A DNA stretch of 64,000 bases from Euonymus europaeus. Taxonomy: Eukaryota > Streptophyta > Magnoliopsida > Celastrales > Celastraceae. The notes below the pieces were generated by a model. It was given only the letters and a program-made list of their open reading frames with translations. It ran no database searches and was not told where the DNA came from. The translations under genes were made by a program, and so were the position numbers. This document shows positions 37,290 to 51,200 of this stretch, piece by piece (position 1 is the stretch's first letter; each line of letters begins with the position of its first letter). Where the stretch lies: contig OY756967.1 in assembly GCA_963580455.1 (NCBI GenBank), positions 5,974,501 through 6,038,500 of the forward strand. The letters are read 5' to 3'.

Positions 37290-39340
37290 GCACAAAATAT
37301 ATCAAAGAGACATGCGAATCATCATAAACTCAAAAATTGTTTGATTAGCCCGATCGATCTTGGACAGTGAGTATCATCAAGTACTAGTACTTTAATGTAC
37401 AGGAGTGAAATGTTTGATTATGAAACAAACTTGTTCTTCATTATCATCTGTCTTTTCAGATATAATCTGTAACCTAACATTGGGACAGTTATGTTTGCCA
37501 TAAATCGCAAGGCCAACCACACAACAATAGCACCTAAATTGAGCTGTATATATATACACACACACACACACACATCATTCTCAATAAATAAAAAATTAAG
37601 ATAAGACTGACGATAAGTTTTTTTTATGAAAGTCTTCACCTTGCCGGCCTTAACCCTCAATCCGTGCCTGCAAATCAGTATTTTATATGGTGTAGAAGTC
37701 AAAAGAGTTGTATAATGAGAGCAGTCAACGATGTAAATAATAGTCGGTAGATATTTGAATTACAAGCAACATCAATGTTGATGCATTCTCAGAATTCCTA
37801 AAAAAATATCCCTATGACTGGGTATCAGGAATTTATAGGGGAATTTATATGATAGGGGCCTAATGATTGGTGGTGATTTGGAAGCAGCGTACCTAATTTT
37901 TTTAGGAATATTTATTAAAAAAATAACTAATTTTGCATTGATGAATGTAAAATCAAGAATAAAAAAATAAATGCATAAAAACTATGTATCCAAAAATAAG
38001 AAGGAAAAAATTCAAGAAAGACTATCGAATCCGGCTAAGAAGCACCCTCTAATTTAAACAATTATATATAAATATATACAAAAATAACCTAATTGAATGT
38101 TCAGAATTACTTGTACCTAAAGAAATATCATCTTTATAGTAAAAACTTATGTATAATTTTTGATATAGTGCTTACAAATACCTCTAAAATACATTTGATT
38201 GTTTATTTTAAAAAACACAAGAAATAGAAAATTATTGATAAATAGTTTGAAAACAGAAAACGAAAAAAACGAAAAATGCAAAAACACGGGAAATATAAAA
38301 AAAGAAACCAACCAAACGGATCTTTATAAGTTTTTCAATGGAAGTAATATGAATCAAAAAGAGTTTGATAGATTATAAATTTTAATGATATCAATGTGTT
38401 TTCTTTTTATTTTCAATTGTGACATGCTAACTTTGATGTCTTCATCAATTCTTGCTGATCCAATAAAATGGATTCTTTCTTTATCAAGCTTGATGATATA
38501 TCCAAAAAAAAAAAAAACTTGCTTGCGACACATAATGGAATTAATCAATTGATTACTTGACTGTGTCATCAATATTCTCTCTCTTTTAAAAAATTAAATT
38601 TGAGAAATATTTGAGTCCAAAGTAAACAGATATAGATGAGAGAAATTTAATATTTAATACTCTATAAATATCAAGTAAATATTCTGGAACCCAAAAAAAG
38701 AGAGTAAATATTCTAATATATGATTTAATGGCCGAGAATATTTTTTATATAATTTTTTTTTACTTATAATATGGTGTCTCATTTTGCGAGTAATCATATA
38801 TATACTCTGATGAATGTCTTTGAGGTCAAATCGTAAGAATTCCGAAAGTTCTGAGTTCGATTATCATTAGGAGAAATACCCTTTGTGGCCACGTGATGGG
38901 TTTCTTATCTTGTTGTTAGGTGAAAAATTTATGTATGTAGGAACCTAATGGCTTCAAATTTATAGGCTCATATTAGATGTCTAAATAAAAAAAGTTTATA
39001 TGATATCGTTTTCAATTACGAGACAAAGTAATCATATATTCAAGGTTTAATTAACTAAAATAACTTAAATATTTACCCTATAGGTTATTAATTGAACTAA
39101 TGAAGACATGAATAAACTTGTGTTAATTTGTTGTTTAAACCAAGAGGAAAAAAGTAAACTTGTGTTGTGGGCTAACCTAACCGTAGTATTCAATATTTAT
39201 ACATGGCCACAGAAGCATTGACCTTCGTATATCTACATAATGTCACCGTCCCACATACCCACACCTTCAACTAGCTTTGTAATAAAGAAATCCAAAACTA
39301 AAATATTATTGCGTTGACTATCTCATTTGGCGGGAAACTT
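37290..39340. other. intergenic; weak SINE-like trace
   Basis: Short (CA)n at about 37555-37573. At 38820-38990 a GAGTTCGATTATC phrase (B-box-like) in a unit with a distal 3' half may be an old SINE, but ends and A-box are unclear. No gene recognised. Confidence 0.35.
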
Positions 39341-39353
39341 TCCTATAAATAAC

Positions 39354-39360
39354 ACCCAAC
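39354..39360 (+). promoter_or_regulatory. TATA box of the ACO gene
   Basis: TATAAAT, 90 bp upstream of the ATG at 39450, in a CCTATAAATAACACCC context, an ordinary plant core promoter. Transcription would start near 39385-39390. Confidence 0.75.
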
Positions 39361-39449
39361 AACACTAATACTACTACCAAGCTCACCATTACAAGTACAA
39401 ACTCTCTTTCTATCATTGTGTTTGTATTCCAATATTATCATTTGCTTCA

Positions 39450-41134
<1,685 letters not shown>

Positions 41135-42257
41135 AAGACAGGAACCCATAAATTTATCTTTTATTTTTATTTTTCCTTTCTTTTCCTTTTTAATTTGGGT
41201 TTATGGGTGTAAATTAGTTTTTCTGCCTCAATGGCAGAAGGCTTCTTTCTCTTGGATAAGTGTTGGAGAAAAGAAAGCCCAATTATGGTATTCCTGTGCT
41301 TTGCTGTTGTGTCTTTCCCTTGTGTTATTATGGGGTATTCAAAATGTTCAAACACACTTGCTAAGGATTCCTTCCCACAAGCAAGTGTTTCAAATACATA
41401 TAAATATGCTCCGTACAACTCTTCTTCTCTCTCTCTTTTTATGCGCATTTGATAGGGATGTAATGATTACAAGGGTAATTAAAATTACTCGGGTAAACAA
41501 ATATTCATGTTTGTTATTCATGTATCTTAGTTACCTAGATAATTTTTTTAAGCAATTTTCTTCATATTTTGGATGTAATGATTACCCACGGGGAGAGGTG
41601 GGTAATGATTACCCTAGTAATATATTACACTCATATTTATTACTCTCTTATCAAACATACCCTAAACAGTAAGCCATATATTGAGGTCCTTGAGGAATCT
41701 CTCTCTCTCTCTGTGTTCAATTTTCTGAGTAAATATACTCTAATTTAAGCTTTAGAGACTCCTTCCAAAAAAATTCTGAGTATTTTGAAGACTATAAAGG
41801 ACCCGATACTCCCAGTCAAGATTCAAGAATGACCACATATAACAGCTGTTGTTGATCACTTGAAAAAAATGGATTCCATCTCATGTCTGAAGCCCCAGCT
41901 GCTCGGCTACCTTTGCAGTTTAATTTATGATTCTTTATATCTCTTGAACGTTCTTAAAGACCATTCAATTAAATCTAGAGTTCATCCAGCGATTAGATCC
42001 AGAAAAAGCAAAGTAAATATTTTTATTACCAATATTAGTTGACTGTACAGGAATACAACTACTTTATCTCAAAGGTAATAAAAACAAACTGGCAAACCCT
42101 ACCTCGTGTGGGAGCAAATTGTAGTGCTATCATATAAAGTTATGCTTTCTCTAAGTAAAATTTCTTGTTACCTCTTTAATTACAATATATACAGTCATTT
42201 ACACGAACCTGGATGCTCTATCGAAAGACTGACAAGTCTTCCCTTCATTTTGAGACT
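41135..42257. other. convergent intergenic between ACO and NADK2
   Basis: The ACO 3' UTR probably occupies the first few hundred bases. A small inverted-repeat element lies at 41448-41655. The remaining short frames are not supported as genes. Confidence 0.5.
41448..41655. mobile_element. MITE-like inverted-repeat element
   Basis: TTTGATAGGGATGTAAT at the left matches, inverted, ATTACTCTCTTATCAAA at the right (about 13 of 17). The interior has further inverted phrases (GTAATGATTACCC and relatives). The size, about 208 bp, fits a MITE; no clear target duplication, so the superfamily is undecided. Confidence 0.5.
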
Positions 42258-45200
42258 TCAAAGGGCCTTCTGATCAAGCCTCTCATTCCAGTTCAGGCAG
42301 CGAATCAAACTGCGAAACCAATCACCCGTCTGGTCACGTTTATTGATCGTTGGAAGCGGGTGCTCACTCATATAAATTTGGACAGAATCTCCTCTTGAGA
42401 GTTGCTGCCTTCTCTTCCCATCAAAAGAAACCCATGCATTACTTCGGGCATCCTCTGGAATCTATTTGATCAAAAAAATGATCAAAACCACTGAATAAGG
42501 ATACAAATGACGAGGGATATAGATAAGAAACTCAGGCTTGGAATTGATTTGTTCAAGACATTTTTTTCAGATAATATGCACACTGCTGTATCTAGAAAAG
42601 TAACTTGGCCTGTCATTACTCTCTGGTAACAAGCTAGGAACATTTTAATTTTTTTTGAATGAATTTTTTTTTATTCAAGCACCAAAATGGGGAGCAACCC
42701 AACAAAGATTACAGGAGGGAGATATGCATATGATCGAAAATATTCCCAGAAAAGGAGCTGCCCCAAAACTTAAGGCAGTCAAACCAGTTAACTAAGAAAT
42801 AAGAAGGCATCTAGGGAGGGAGGATTCCTTGTTGTTGAAGACCCTACTATATCTTACAAGCCAAAGCAGCCACATCACAGATATAGGAATCAGTTAGGTG
42901 AAGCTCTTTTGCTAATTGCCCCTGCCTGTGGCCTTCCAAGCCATTAATTCCCTGTCCCTAAACAAGCTAGAAACATATAATGTGATGCTATCATTTGAAG
43001 AACGTTTTAATAAATCCTATGCAGGACATACATTGTTGATTTTTCTTTTGCTCTAACATTATTGATTAATTGGAGATAACTATATTGTGTGGCATCTCTC
43101 TTTTGCCTCCCCTAACTACTCTTCAGTACTTTTCACCTTATTCATGTGTATGCAATTCAATCCCAAAAGTTTGAGTTGGACAAAGACAACATCTAGACTA
43201 CCTTGAGAAACACAATTCAAAAATTAATCATTTGAGTAAGTAAAGCCTTGCCTTTAATTCAAGTCTAGCCGAATCGGGAAGTATGACTGGTCTAAATGAG
43301 AGAGAGTGTGGACATATTGGGGTAAACAGCATACAAGGAACATTTGGATGCACCTGCATTTCATATTGTGAATCATTAGCCACGTAATGATATTGATCCA
43401 GAAACTTTTGCAACAGCAATAGCCAATGACAATATTTTCCCTGCCAGCCAGATTTGAATACTTGCACAAAATAAAGGCATCTGAATAGTCAAATGATTAT
43501 TCAAGCGTCTTTAATGAAGAGAAACGAAGGCAATGCATTTAATGATACAATTTGTTGCTGAGAATCAAACAGTAATACTCAGCACTCTAGAGGGAAACCT
43601 GTCATCATACGACTGGGAAGAACATGGAAAGAGTTCAAGATGGCTCAGGATGATTTACTAGCAAAGGCAAGCAACTTGGGAGCATCTGAAACCAAAATTC
43701 TAGTACAGCTATAGATATAGTGATTATGTACGTCATACACAATATGAATATATAAACAAAAAAATAGTAACAAGAAACAATAAATCTACAGTTTCACACC
43801 ATAATAGTAAATTATTTTAAGTTCCTGTCACCGACTGTGCAGTGACCTCATGCTTAAAGCAAGCAAAAACATTGTAACGTGTTCCAAAGGAAAATAGAAA
43901 ATCAGTGACTCTACATTCTACAATGCATCTCAAACTATATAGACCATCCTTTACATTAAAAACAATTGTGTTGACAGCAACGACTAAAATTTTAGCAAAA
44001 TATCTTATCTCCCTGTCATAAAAACCACACGAGGGTAGTTTCAAAGTGAGTCACATTTCAGAAGCAACTTTGATAATTATTTCCATATGCCCCCAGCAAG
44101 TGCAAAGACAGAAAATAAAATCTTGGCGCACCTATTCTTCAGCCAATTTGGAGTGAAGCAATCAGCTCTTAAACAGCTACTCAAGCAAAAAAAATCAAAA
44201 TACCAAAGAACATTCATTTTGAATAACATCCTATGATTTGATTTGAACAAAACCAAAGTTTAAATTCCATTAATATTTGTTAGAATACTTAAGGGTATTT
44301 TAGCCATTGTCTATGTTTAGTCTCTTGTACATAGGGCTACACTATATTGTAAACGTGGTACAACATACAAGTGAATGACAATGAATTTGTGCACCGTAGG
44401 AGCTCTTTTACACGGTATCGGAGCAATTCGCTGAAATCCTAGGGAAATTTCAGTCACTACTCTAGTGTTTGCTTTCTTTAACATTGCTTCTTCAATTCAC
44501 AGTTGACTTCGCTTCTTCAATTCGCAACTCGCAGTAGTCCACAATTCACGATGTCGTTCTCTGTTCAACAACTCGCTGGTGTCACTCGCTTCTAATTCTT
44601 TGATTTCTGGGCAGTGGCTTTCTGCGCAAGTACTTGTTCAAGTAAGAATAGTATTCCCTATTTGCTGAAGTGTGGAGCTTGGATTCAATGGATCAGTGCT
44701 GGGTGAGACTGATTGTGATGATTACTTCTGTTCAAAGATGACTTCTCTAGTGGTTGAGGAACTGATGCTTCCTTGTGCGAGTTCTTTTAGTCACTACTTT
44801 GCTTATGCAATTCTGATGTTACTTTGTTTGTTTTGGGTTTCGGTGGTTTCGTGGCGGGTTGGTTTGGACTAATTTTGGGCATTATGTTTCTTGCTATTTT
44901 TTGGATTGATTTCTTAGTATTTGACTACTGCTGTCACGGTTTAGGGGCTGTTTTATGTTGATTTGGGCTAATCATTTGGTGTCCAATTGCTCATGGTGTC
45001 ACAACTACTATATATTTTATTGGTATTGTCTCTTGACTGGGTTATGGCTGAATCCAGTGAGAAGAAGCTTACTATTGAAATTATCACGACTTCCACTCGT
45101 ATTACAAGTCGAAAATTGAATGACACCAATTATCATCAATAGAAGCGCATCATTCGAAGGTATCTATCAGGAACTGATGATCATCCAACAGAATCCATGG

Positions 45201-48200
45201 CAAAGGCTCAATGGCTGAAGGAAGATGATAAACTCTACAATTTGATTCAGAACACTATGGACAACTCCGTGGATGATATGTTGGGTCATTGTGATTCTAT
45301 CAAGGAGCTATGAGAATATATGGAATCCTTGTATGCTAGTAAGAAAAACTTATCCCATATTCATGAATTATTATATGGATTGTACCGTGCTGTTCAAAAG
45401 GGACACACCTTAGTTGAGTAGTACACTACTTTTAAGAAGATGTTTGAGGAGATGAAGAAGTCGTATCCTATCACAGCAGATGTGAAGAAGTTCCAGAAAC
45501 AACAAGAGCAGATCATTGTTTAATGTTTTTTTGTGGGATTGAAGTCTTATTATGAAATGCCCCGTTCTCAAATCCTTATAAACTCCGCTCTTTTGCCACT
45601 AGCTGAGGCATTCTTGCGTTTGCGCATGGTATGTAAGGATTCAGGTAAAGATTCGTCTGGAGGGTCTATTACTGGAGAGTCTTTTACTTTAGTTGGATGG
45701 ACACCACGAAATGGCGGTACTCAGGGTGGCCATAGTGGTGGTGGAAGAGGTAGTTGTGGAGGCCCTCGAGTGTGTTTCTATTATAGGGAGCAGGGTCATC
45801 TCAAAAAATTTGCTTGAAGTTGAATGGAAAATCGAATGCTCATCAGCGGTTCGCTAATGCCGCCACCCATGAAGGCCTCTTACCTACTCCCATTGATGCC
45901 ACACCCACACCTATGGTGTCGAGTTTAGATGGTCAAATTCTGATTTCTGCCAATGAGTATGCTTGCTTTGCTCAATTTCAAGTAGCCCAGAATTCTTCCT
46001 ATGTTGTTAGTTTAGTTGAGTCAGGTAACCCAACTACCTATCTCAATTCATCATCACCTACTTGGGTAATTGACTCAGGAGCCACAGATCATATGAGCAT
46101 TCTTTATTCATTGAGTCTTCACCCATTTTCCCTAATGTCGCACTGTTAGATGGTTCTAGTGTTTCAGTTCTTGGTAGTGGCACTGCATCTCCTACTCCTT
46201 CCTTATCTCTCTCATTTGTTCTATGTTTACCTCATTTTCCTTTCAATGTGATGTCATTTAGTAAACTTACCCGTGCTCTGAATTGTTTTGTTCACTTTTT
46301 TCCTAATTATTGTCTATTTCAGGATCTTGGGATGAAGAAGATTATTGGTAGAGGTAGCAAGTCCAATGGCTTGTACGTCCTTGTTACTGATCCTCCACCA
46401 ATGCCACATCCAGTTTCTTCCACTAGTACTCTTTCTTTATATCAGCTGAATTGTCCGTTTGGTCATCATTCATTAAATGTGTTAAAACGTCTTTGTCCTA
46501 GTTTATGTTTTGTGTCTAACTTACAACGTGAGGCATGTCAGTTGCCACGCACCATCGTATGTCTTATCTTTCTCAAGTCAATAAACGGGTTGCATCCCCC
46601 TTTGAGTTGATTAATTCTGATATTTGGGGTCCTTATCCTATTGTTTCTAAATCTAGATTTCAGTAGTTTGTTACTTTTGTTGATGATTTTTCCTAAGTAA
46701 CTTGGTTACATTTAATGAAAAGTCGTGCGAAGTTATATTCTATCTTTTGTGCTTTCTATGATGAAATTTAAACTCAAAATCATGCTTCTATTCGTATTTT
46801 CCAGAGTGACAATGCTAAAAAAGTACTTTCCTCACAATTTTTCTTTGTTTCTTCATTTCTTGTTAAAACATGGTATCGTTCACTAATCTTCATGCGTGGT
46901 CACTGCACAACAAAATAGGATGCTTGAAAGAAAAAATCGTCACATAATGTAAGTTGCACAGGCTTTAATTTTTCATATGAAATTTTCAAAAGGCTTTTGG
47001 GCTAATACTGTTAACACTGTCTGTTATTTGATCAATTGTATGCATTCTTCTGTTCTTGGTGGTAATATTCCTCACCTTGTTTTGTTTCCTTCTCACCCTC
47101 TCTTCTCTCTTCTCTCTTCCCTCTCCCACCTCATATCTTTTGTTGCATATGTTTTGTGCAAGATGTCAGACCCCAGGTATCAAAATTTGATCCACGTTCT
47201 CTAAAATGTCTCTTCTTAAGGTACTCTTGTCACCAAAATGGGTATTGTTTTCTCTACTCTTGGTTGGTACTTAATCCCAGTTGATGTTATATTCTTTGAG
47301 TCTACTTCTTTTGTTAGTGATTCTTCTACATCTATTTCTGCTCCTGATGATGAGTTTCTTGTCTACCGAACATTCCTTCCTGATCATCCATCTGAGCCCC
47401 CCCAATCACACAGACATCATCTTGCCCTACTTCATTTCCAACTGTGGCACCCACAATGGATCTTCCTGTAGCACCAAAGGCAGTCCAGAATGACATACCC
47501 CACCTGCTTCTTCATCTCTGGATCCAAGTCCTCCTCTCATTACTACCAACCTGGATCTTCCTATTGCTCTTTGAAAAAATAAACGTTCTTGTACCTATCC
47601 TTTTATTTTCTTTTGTTTCTTATCAATGTTTATCTCTTGCTTCTCAATCTATTATTTCCTCTCTCGATTCTGTGTCTCTAAATTTGTTTCAGAGGCCCTT
47701 TCCCATTCTCGGTGGCGGCAAGCTATGCAAAACCGCTCTTGAGGAGAATGATACTTGGAAGCTTGTTTCGCTTCCGGTGGGAAAATATGTTTTTGGTTGC
47801 AAGTGGGTTTTCGCTATTAAAGTAAACCCGGATGGTTCTATGGCTCTCCTGAAACTATGGTTAGTTGCTAAGGGCTATGCTCAGACGTATGGTGCTGATT
47901 ACTTTGAGACTTTTTCTCATGTTGCTAAGATTACTTCTATTCAATTATTTATCTCTCTGGCTGCCACATACCACTGATCTCTGCATCAGTTGGATATTAA
48001 AAATGTAGTTCTTCATAGCGATTTTAACGAAGAGGTGTACATGGAGCAACCACCTGGGTTTGTTGCTCAGGGGGAGTCTAGGAATGTATGTTTTCTACAG
48101 AAATCATTGTATGGGCTGAAACAATCTCTCCGTGCCTGGTCCAGTAGATTCAACGAGGTAGTCTTTGAGTTTGGATTGTGGCGGAGTGCTCATGATCATT

Positions 48201-51200
48201 CAGTTTTGTATATATTTAGTCTCTTGTAGATAGGGTTACACTATATTGTAAATGTGGTACAACATACAAGTGAATGAGAATGAGTTTGTGTGCCATAGGA
48301 GATCTTTTACAACATTCACTCAAGTATAATATGCTTTAGATTTGGCAATGCTAATTCGTTCAACAAAGTGCACAATCTAACTGAAACAAGAAAACATAAG
48401 ACAATAACCCTAACAGAAATTCTCTCTAGTTGGAGCTGTAAAGCTTGTACTACTGCCATACGAAGAGTACTAAAAAATACACATGTCAAATTTTAAAATT
48501 TTTAAAAACATAGGACATGGTTGCAAAAGTGAGCCCCTGCGGATGTGGAGGGATTGTGAAATGAGTATGGTTCATGACCATTACAACTTTATGAAGAATC
48601 ATAAACACGATACAATAAGATGCAATGGAACATTTTCAAAAAGTATGGTTATGGTTATATCTATAGAAGAGAAAGAAAGAAATATGATGCATGGCAATTG
48701 CAGCTCTATAAAAATTTCCATTCCAAAAAAACCCTAAAAATCCAAGCTAATCATTACGTGGATGATACTAATCAGCAAATTATTCAAACCAAATTCAGGT
48801 TTACCAATATCTATCACCATCTCACAGCACAGTTATTTATCAAACCAAATTCAAGTTTAACATAACTCAGGATGATAGGCTTACCATTGAACCTCCTGCA
48901 GCTGTGGAGTAAGCAGTACTCCCAGTAGGTGTGGCTACTATGACCCCATCACCTTGTACCTTAAAGATATGGATGCAAAAAAGCATAAAATTTAAGTGAA
49001 AAATTGAATTCTGTATGTATTGAAATAGTAAAGATCTAAAACAGATGTTTGAACCATAAATAAAGGTTAGACATGGAAGATAGCATAAGTGCATTTTATG
49101 GTCATATACTTATTTACATGATGACATTTGGATAACCCGAGAGAACTGCTTATATTCTATAACTCATTGAAAAGTAGAGGGGCATGTCTAAAGCAAAATG
49201 AATTAAAAACCTCACCTTGGTTATAAGCCGGTCATGTTCATAACATTCAATCTTAGAAAGGTACGGATTGGAGCCACGATCAACGACGACTTCGTTTAGG
49301 ATATCAAATATTTTCCCTGGCACTGCTTTACCATTCCTAAATATTTCACATCGGAGCCGCATTCTAAGGGTTATATAAACGCCGTCTACAGTGTTATTCC
49401 CGTGGATGACTTGTCTTAAATCCTGTCTATACTCTTCAAACTATTCAAAAGAAAAAAAGACTGGTCACCCAAATGGGCACTTATGAAAAAACATAAACTA
49501 TTGTCTCAGAAGACAAAGGTAATTCAACATCTTACATGATGGGAAGTGAGAAATCCAAGAGATCCAAGATTAAAAGATACTACAGGAGGCACTGCACCTC
49601 TAAATAAATTCGAGGCATGGAGTATCACACCGTCTCCCCCCAAGCATGCAACAAGATCAACCCTTTCATGAAGATCACTGCATTTACAGTCTGCAATTAA
49701 GGCATATGGGTAGATGGCTTCCCAATGATATGAAAATATGCACACTTTTGCACCATCAAACACAGATTTTGATTACCTGGTATCTTGACTGTAAAAAGTT
49801 TGGACAAATCCAAATCCAGGAATCCTAGCAAATATATCATGTACATCAGGCTCAACGAGAACATTCATTTTCTCTTGGTGATACAAGAAAGATGCCACCT
49901 GTTCAGATGCCAAAAAAGGTAAGAATTGCTAAAACCAAGTCTAGCAACCAAGGAAGTCAATGAATGTACAATTCACCAATATAAAGCAGCAAGAATTAGG
50001 ATAATAAACTCCTTTAAATAACACATTCTCAAGAAGAATCCTTTCCCAGTACAAATTCTGTACAAATTCCCACTACAAATATGTTAAAAGTGTTGTGGTT
50101 CTCTTCTAGCTCATGCATTGATCATGTGACGGCTTTGAATTGAAGAACGAATAAGGTGACGGAAAGTCTATTACTTTTGTTGCCATATCTTTTTACATAC
50201 AAGTGGTTGCATGTAGACAAGATAAAAGCTGCTCCACCAAAACATGGGTACAAAAACACAGCAATGAGCAATTGCTGCTGCTTTTGCATCTCATGGACCC
50301 AAGAAACACTACTGCTGTTGAGCAACGGTCATTTCTCCAAATCTGAAATATGATTGTGCTTCAAGTCTAAGGCAAGTATAACATTTCAAGTGATTCTTGA
50401 AGCTCAATACTTGAGTGAGAACATTTGCAATATGAACAAGGATTGACAAAAAAAAAATCGACGAGTATTTTGAGTAAGACAGTATTCTTTATTTCTTTAT
50501 GAACAGAGCAATGAAATTGAAAGGATTCACGCTCATCTCTTGGGTGTCCATGTCATCTGAAAGATCTGCATGCAGTGCACTTCAAAGACATGGAATAAAA
50601 GCAAAGGATGGTTCACAAATGCCATCAGAAATACCAGTATGTATGAAGAAGTCAAAAAGGCTGACAACTTTGCAGACATTCATTGCTGAGTTACACATTT
50701 TCAGACACATCATATATTCGAGATATGAGGAAAGCTACATGCATCCTTCTCTGCCTCTTAATTCTTTCTACAGCCATACACGCCATTTGGTCCACAATGA
50801 ACACATGCCAAACATGTCCGGACTTAAGATGGAAAAAGTTACGCTACGAGGGAAAAAGTTACGCTATAACGAGTTATGCATGCATACACATTTTTCTAGC
50901 TGCAACGCATGTTAATATTAAGACAACAATATGAAAATTAAATAGACAGCTACTATATCTGAACTGTCAAGATTATTTAAATTTATAATACGAAGTGGTT
51001 TTCATTTTGTAACAAGCAGTCATTAAAAGTAGAAATCAGAATTTATTTTAGCAATAACTAACAAGATTTTCATATGATACCTCTTTGGCTTCTTCCATGA
51101 GTTCTTGTCCCAGCTTTTTGAGCAATAATGCAGTCTTTGGTGTAGATTTCCACATGAGCATCTGTTGCTGGGTACTAGGATGAGTAAAAGCCAATGAAGA

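Larger units (their letters stand above)
44278..48311 (+). mobile_element. Ty1/copia retrotransposon, damaged, inside NADK2 intron 6
   Basis: The 5' LTR is 44278-44412 (TGTTAGAATA ... CTCTTTTACA), followed by a CGGTATCGGAGC primer site resembling initiator-Met tRNA. The internal region reads on the plus strand: gag from about 45043 with a zinc knuckle near 45770; protease [11 protein letters not shown] at 46069; integrase fragments ([22 protein letters not shown]) at 46615-46815; reverse transcriptase from 47750 ([35 protein letters not shown]). RT breaks off near 48213 directly into a 3' LTR lacking its first ~40 bp; the YVDD core and RNase H are missing. Flanks ATATT and ACATT differ at one base. 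Many stops make it inactive. It lies antisense to NADK2. Confidence 0.9.

Noticed and set aside
38820..38990. Possible SINE with GAGTTCGATTATC box
   Set aside because: Only a B-box-like phrase is clear; no A box, tail or duplication, so not listed as an element.
50499..50915. 138-codon plus-strand frame
   Set aside because: Lies in NADK2 intron 2, has no recognisable motif or codon pattern, and is antisense to a well supported gene.
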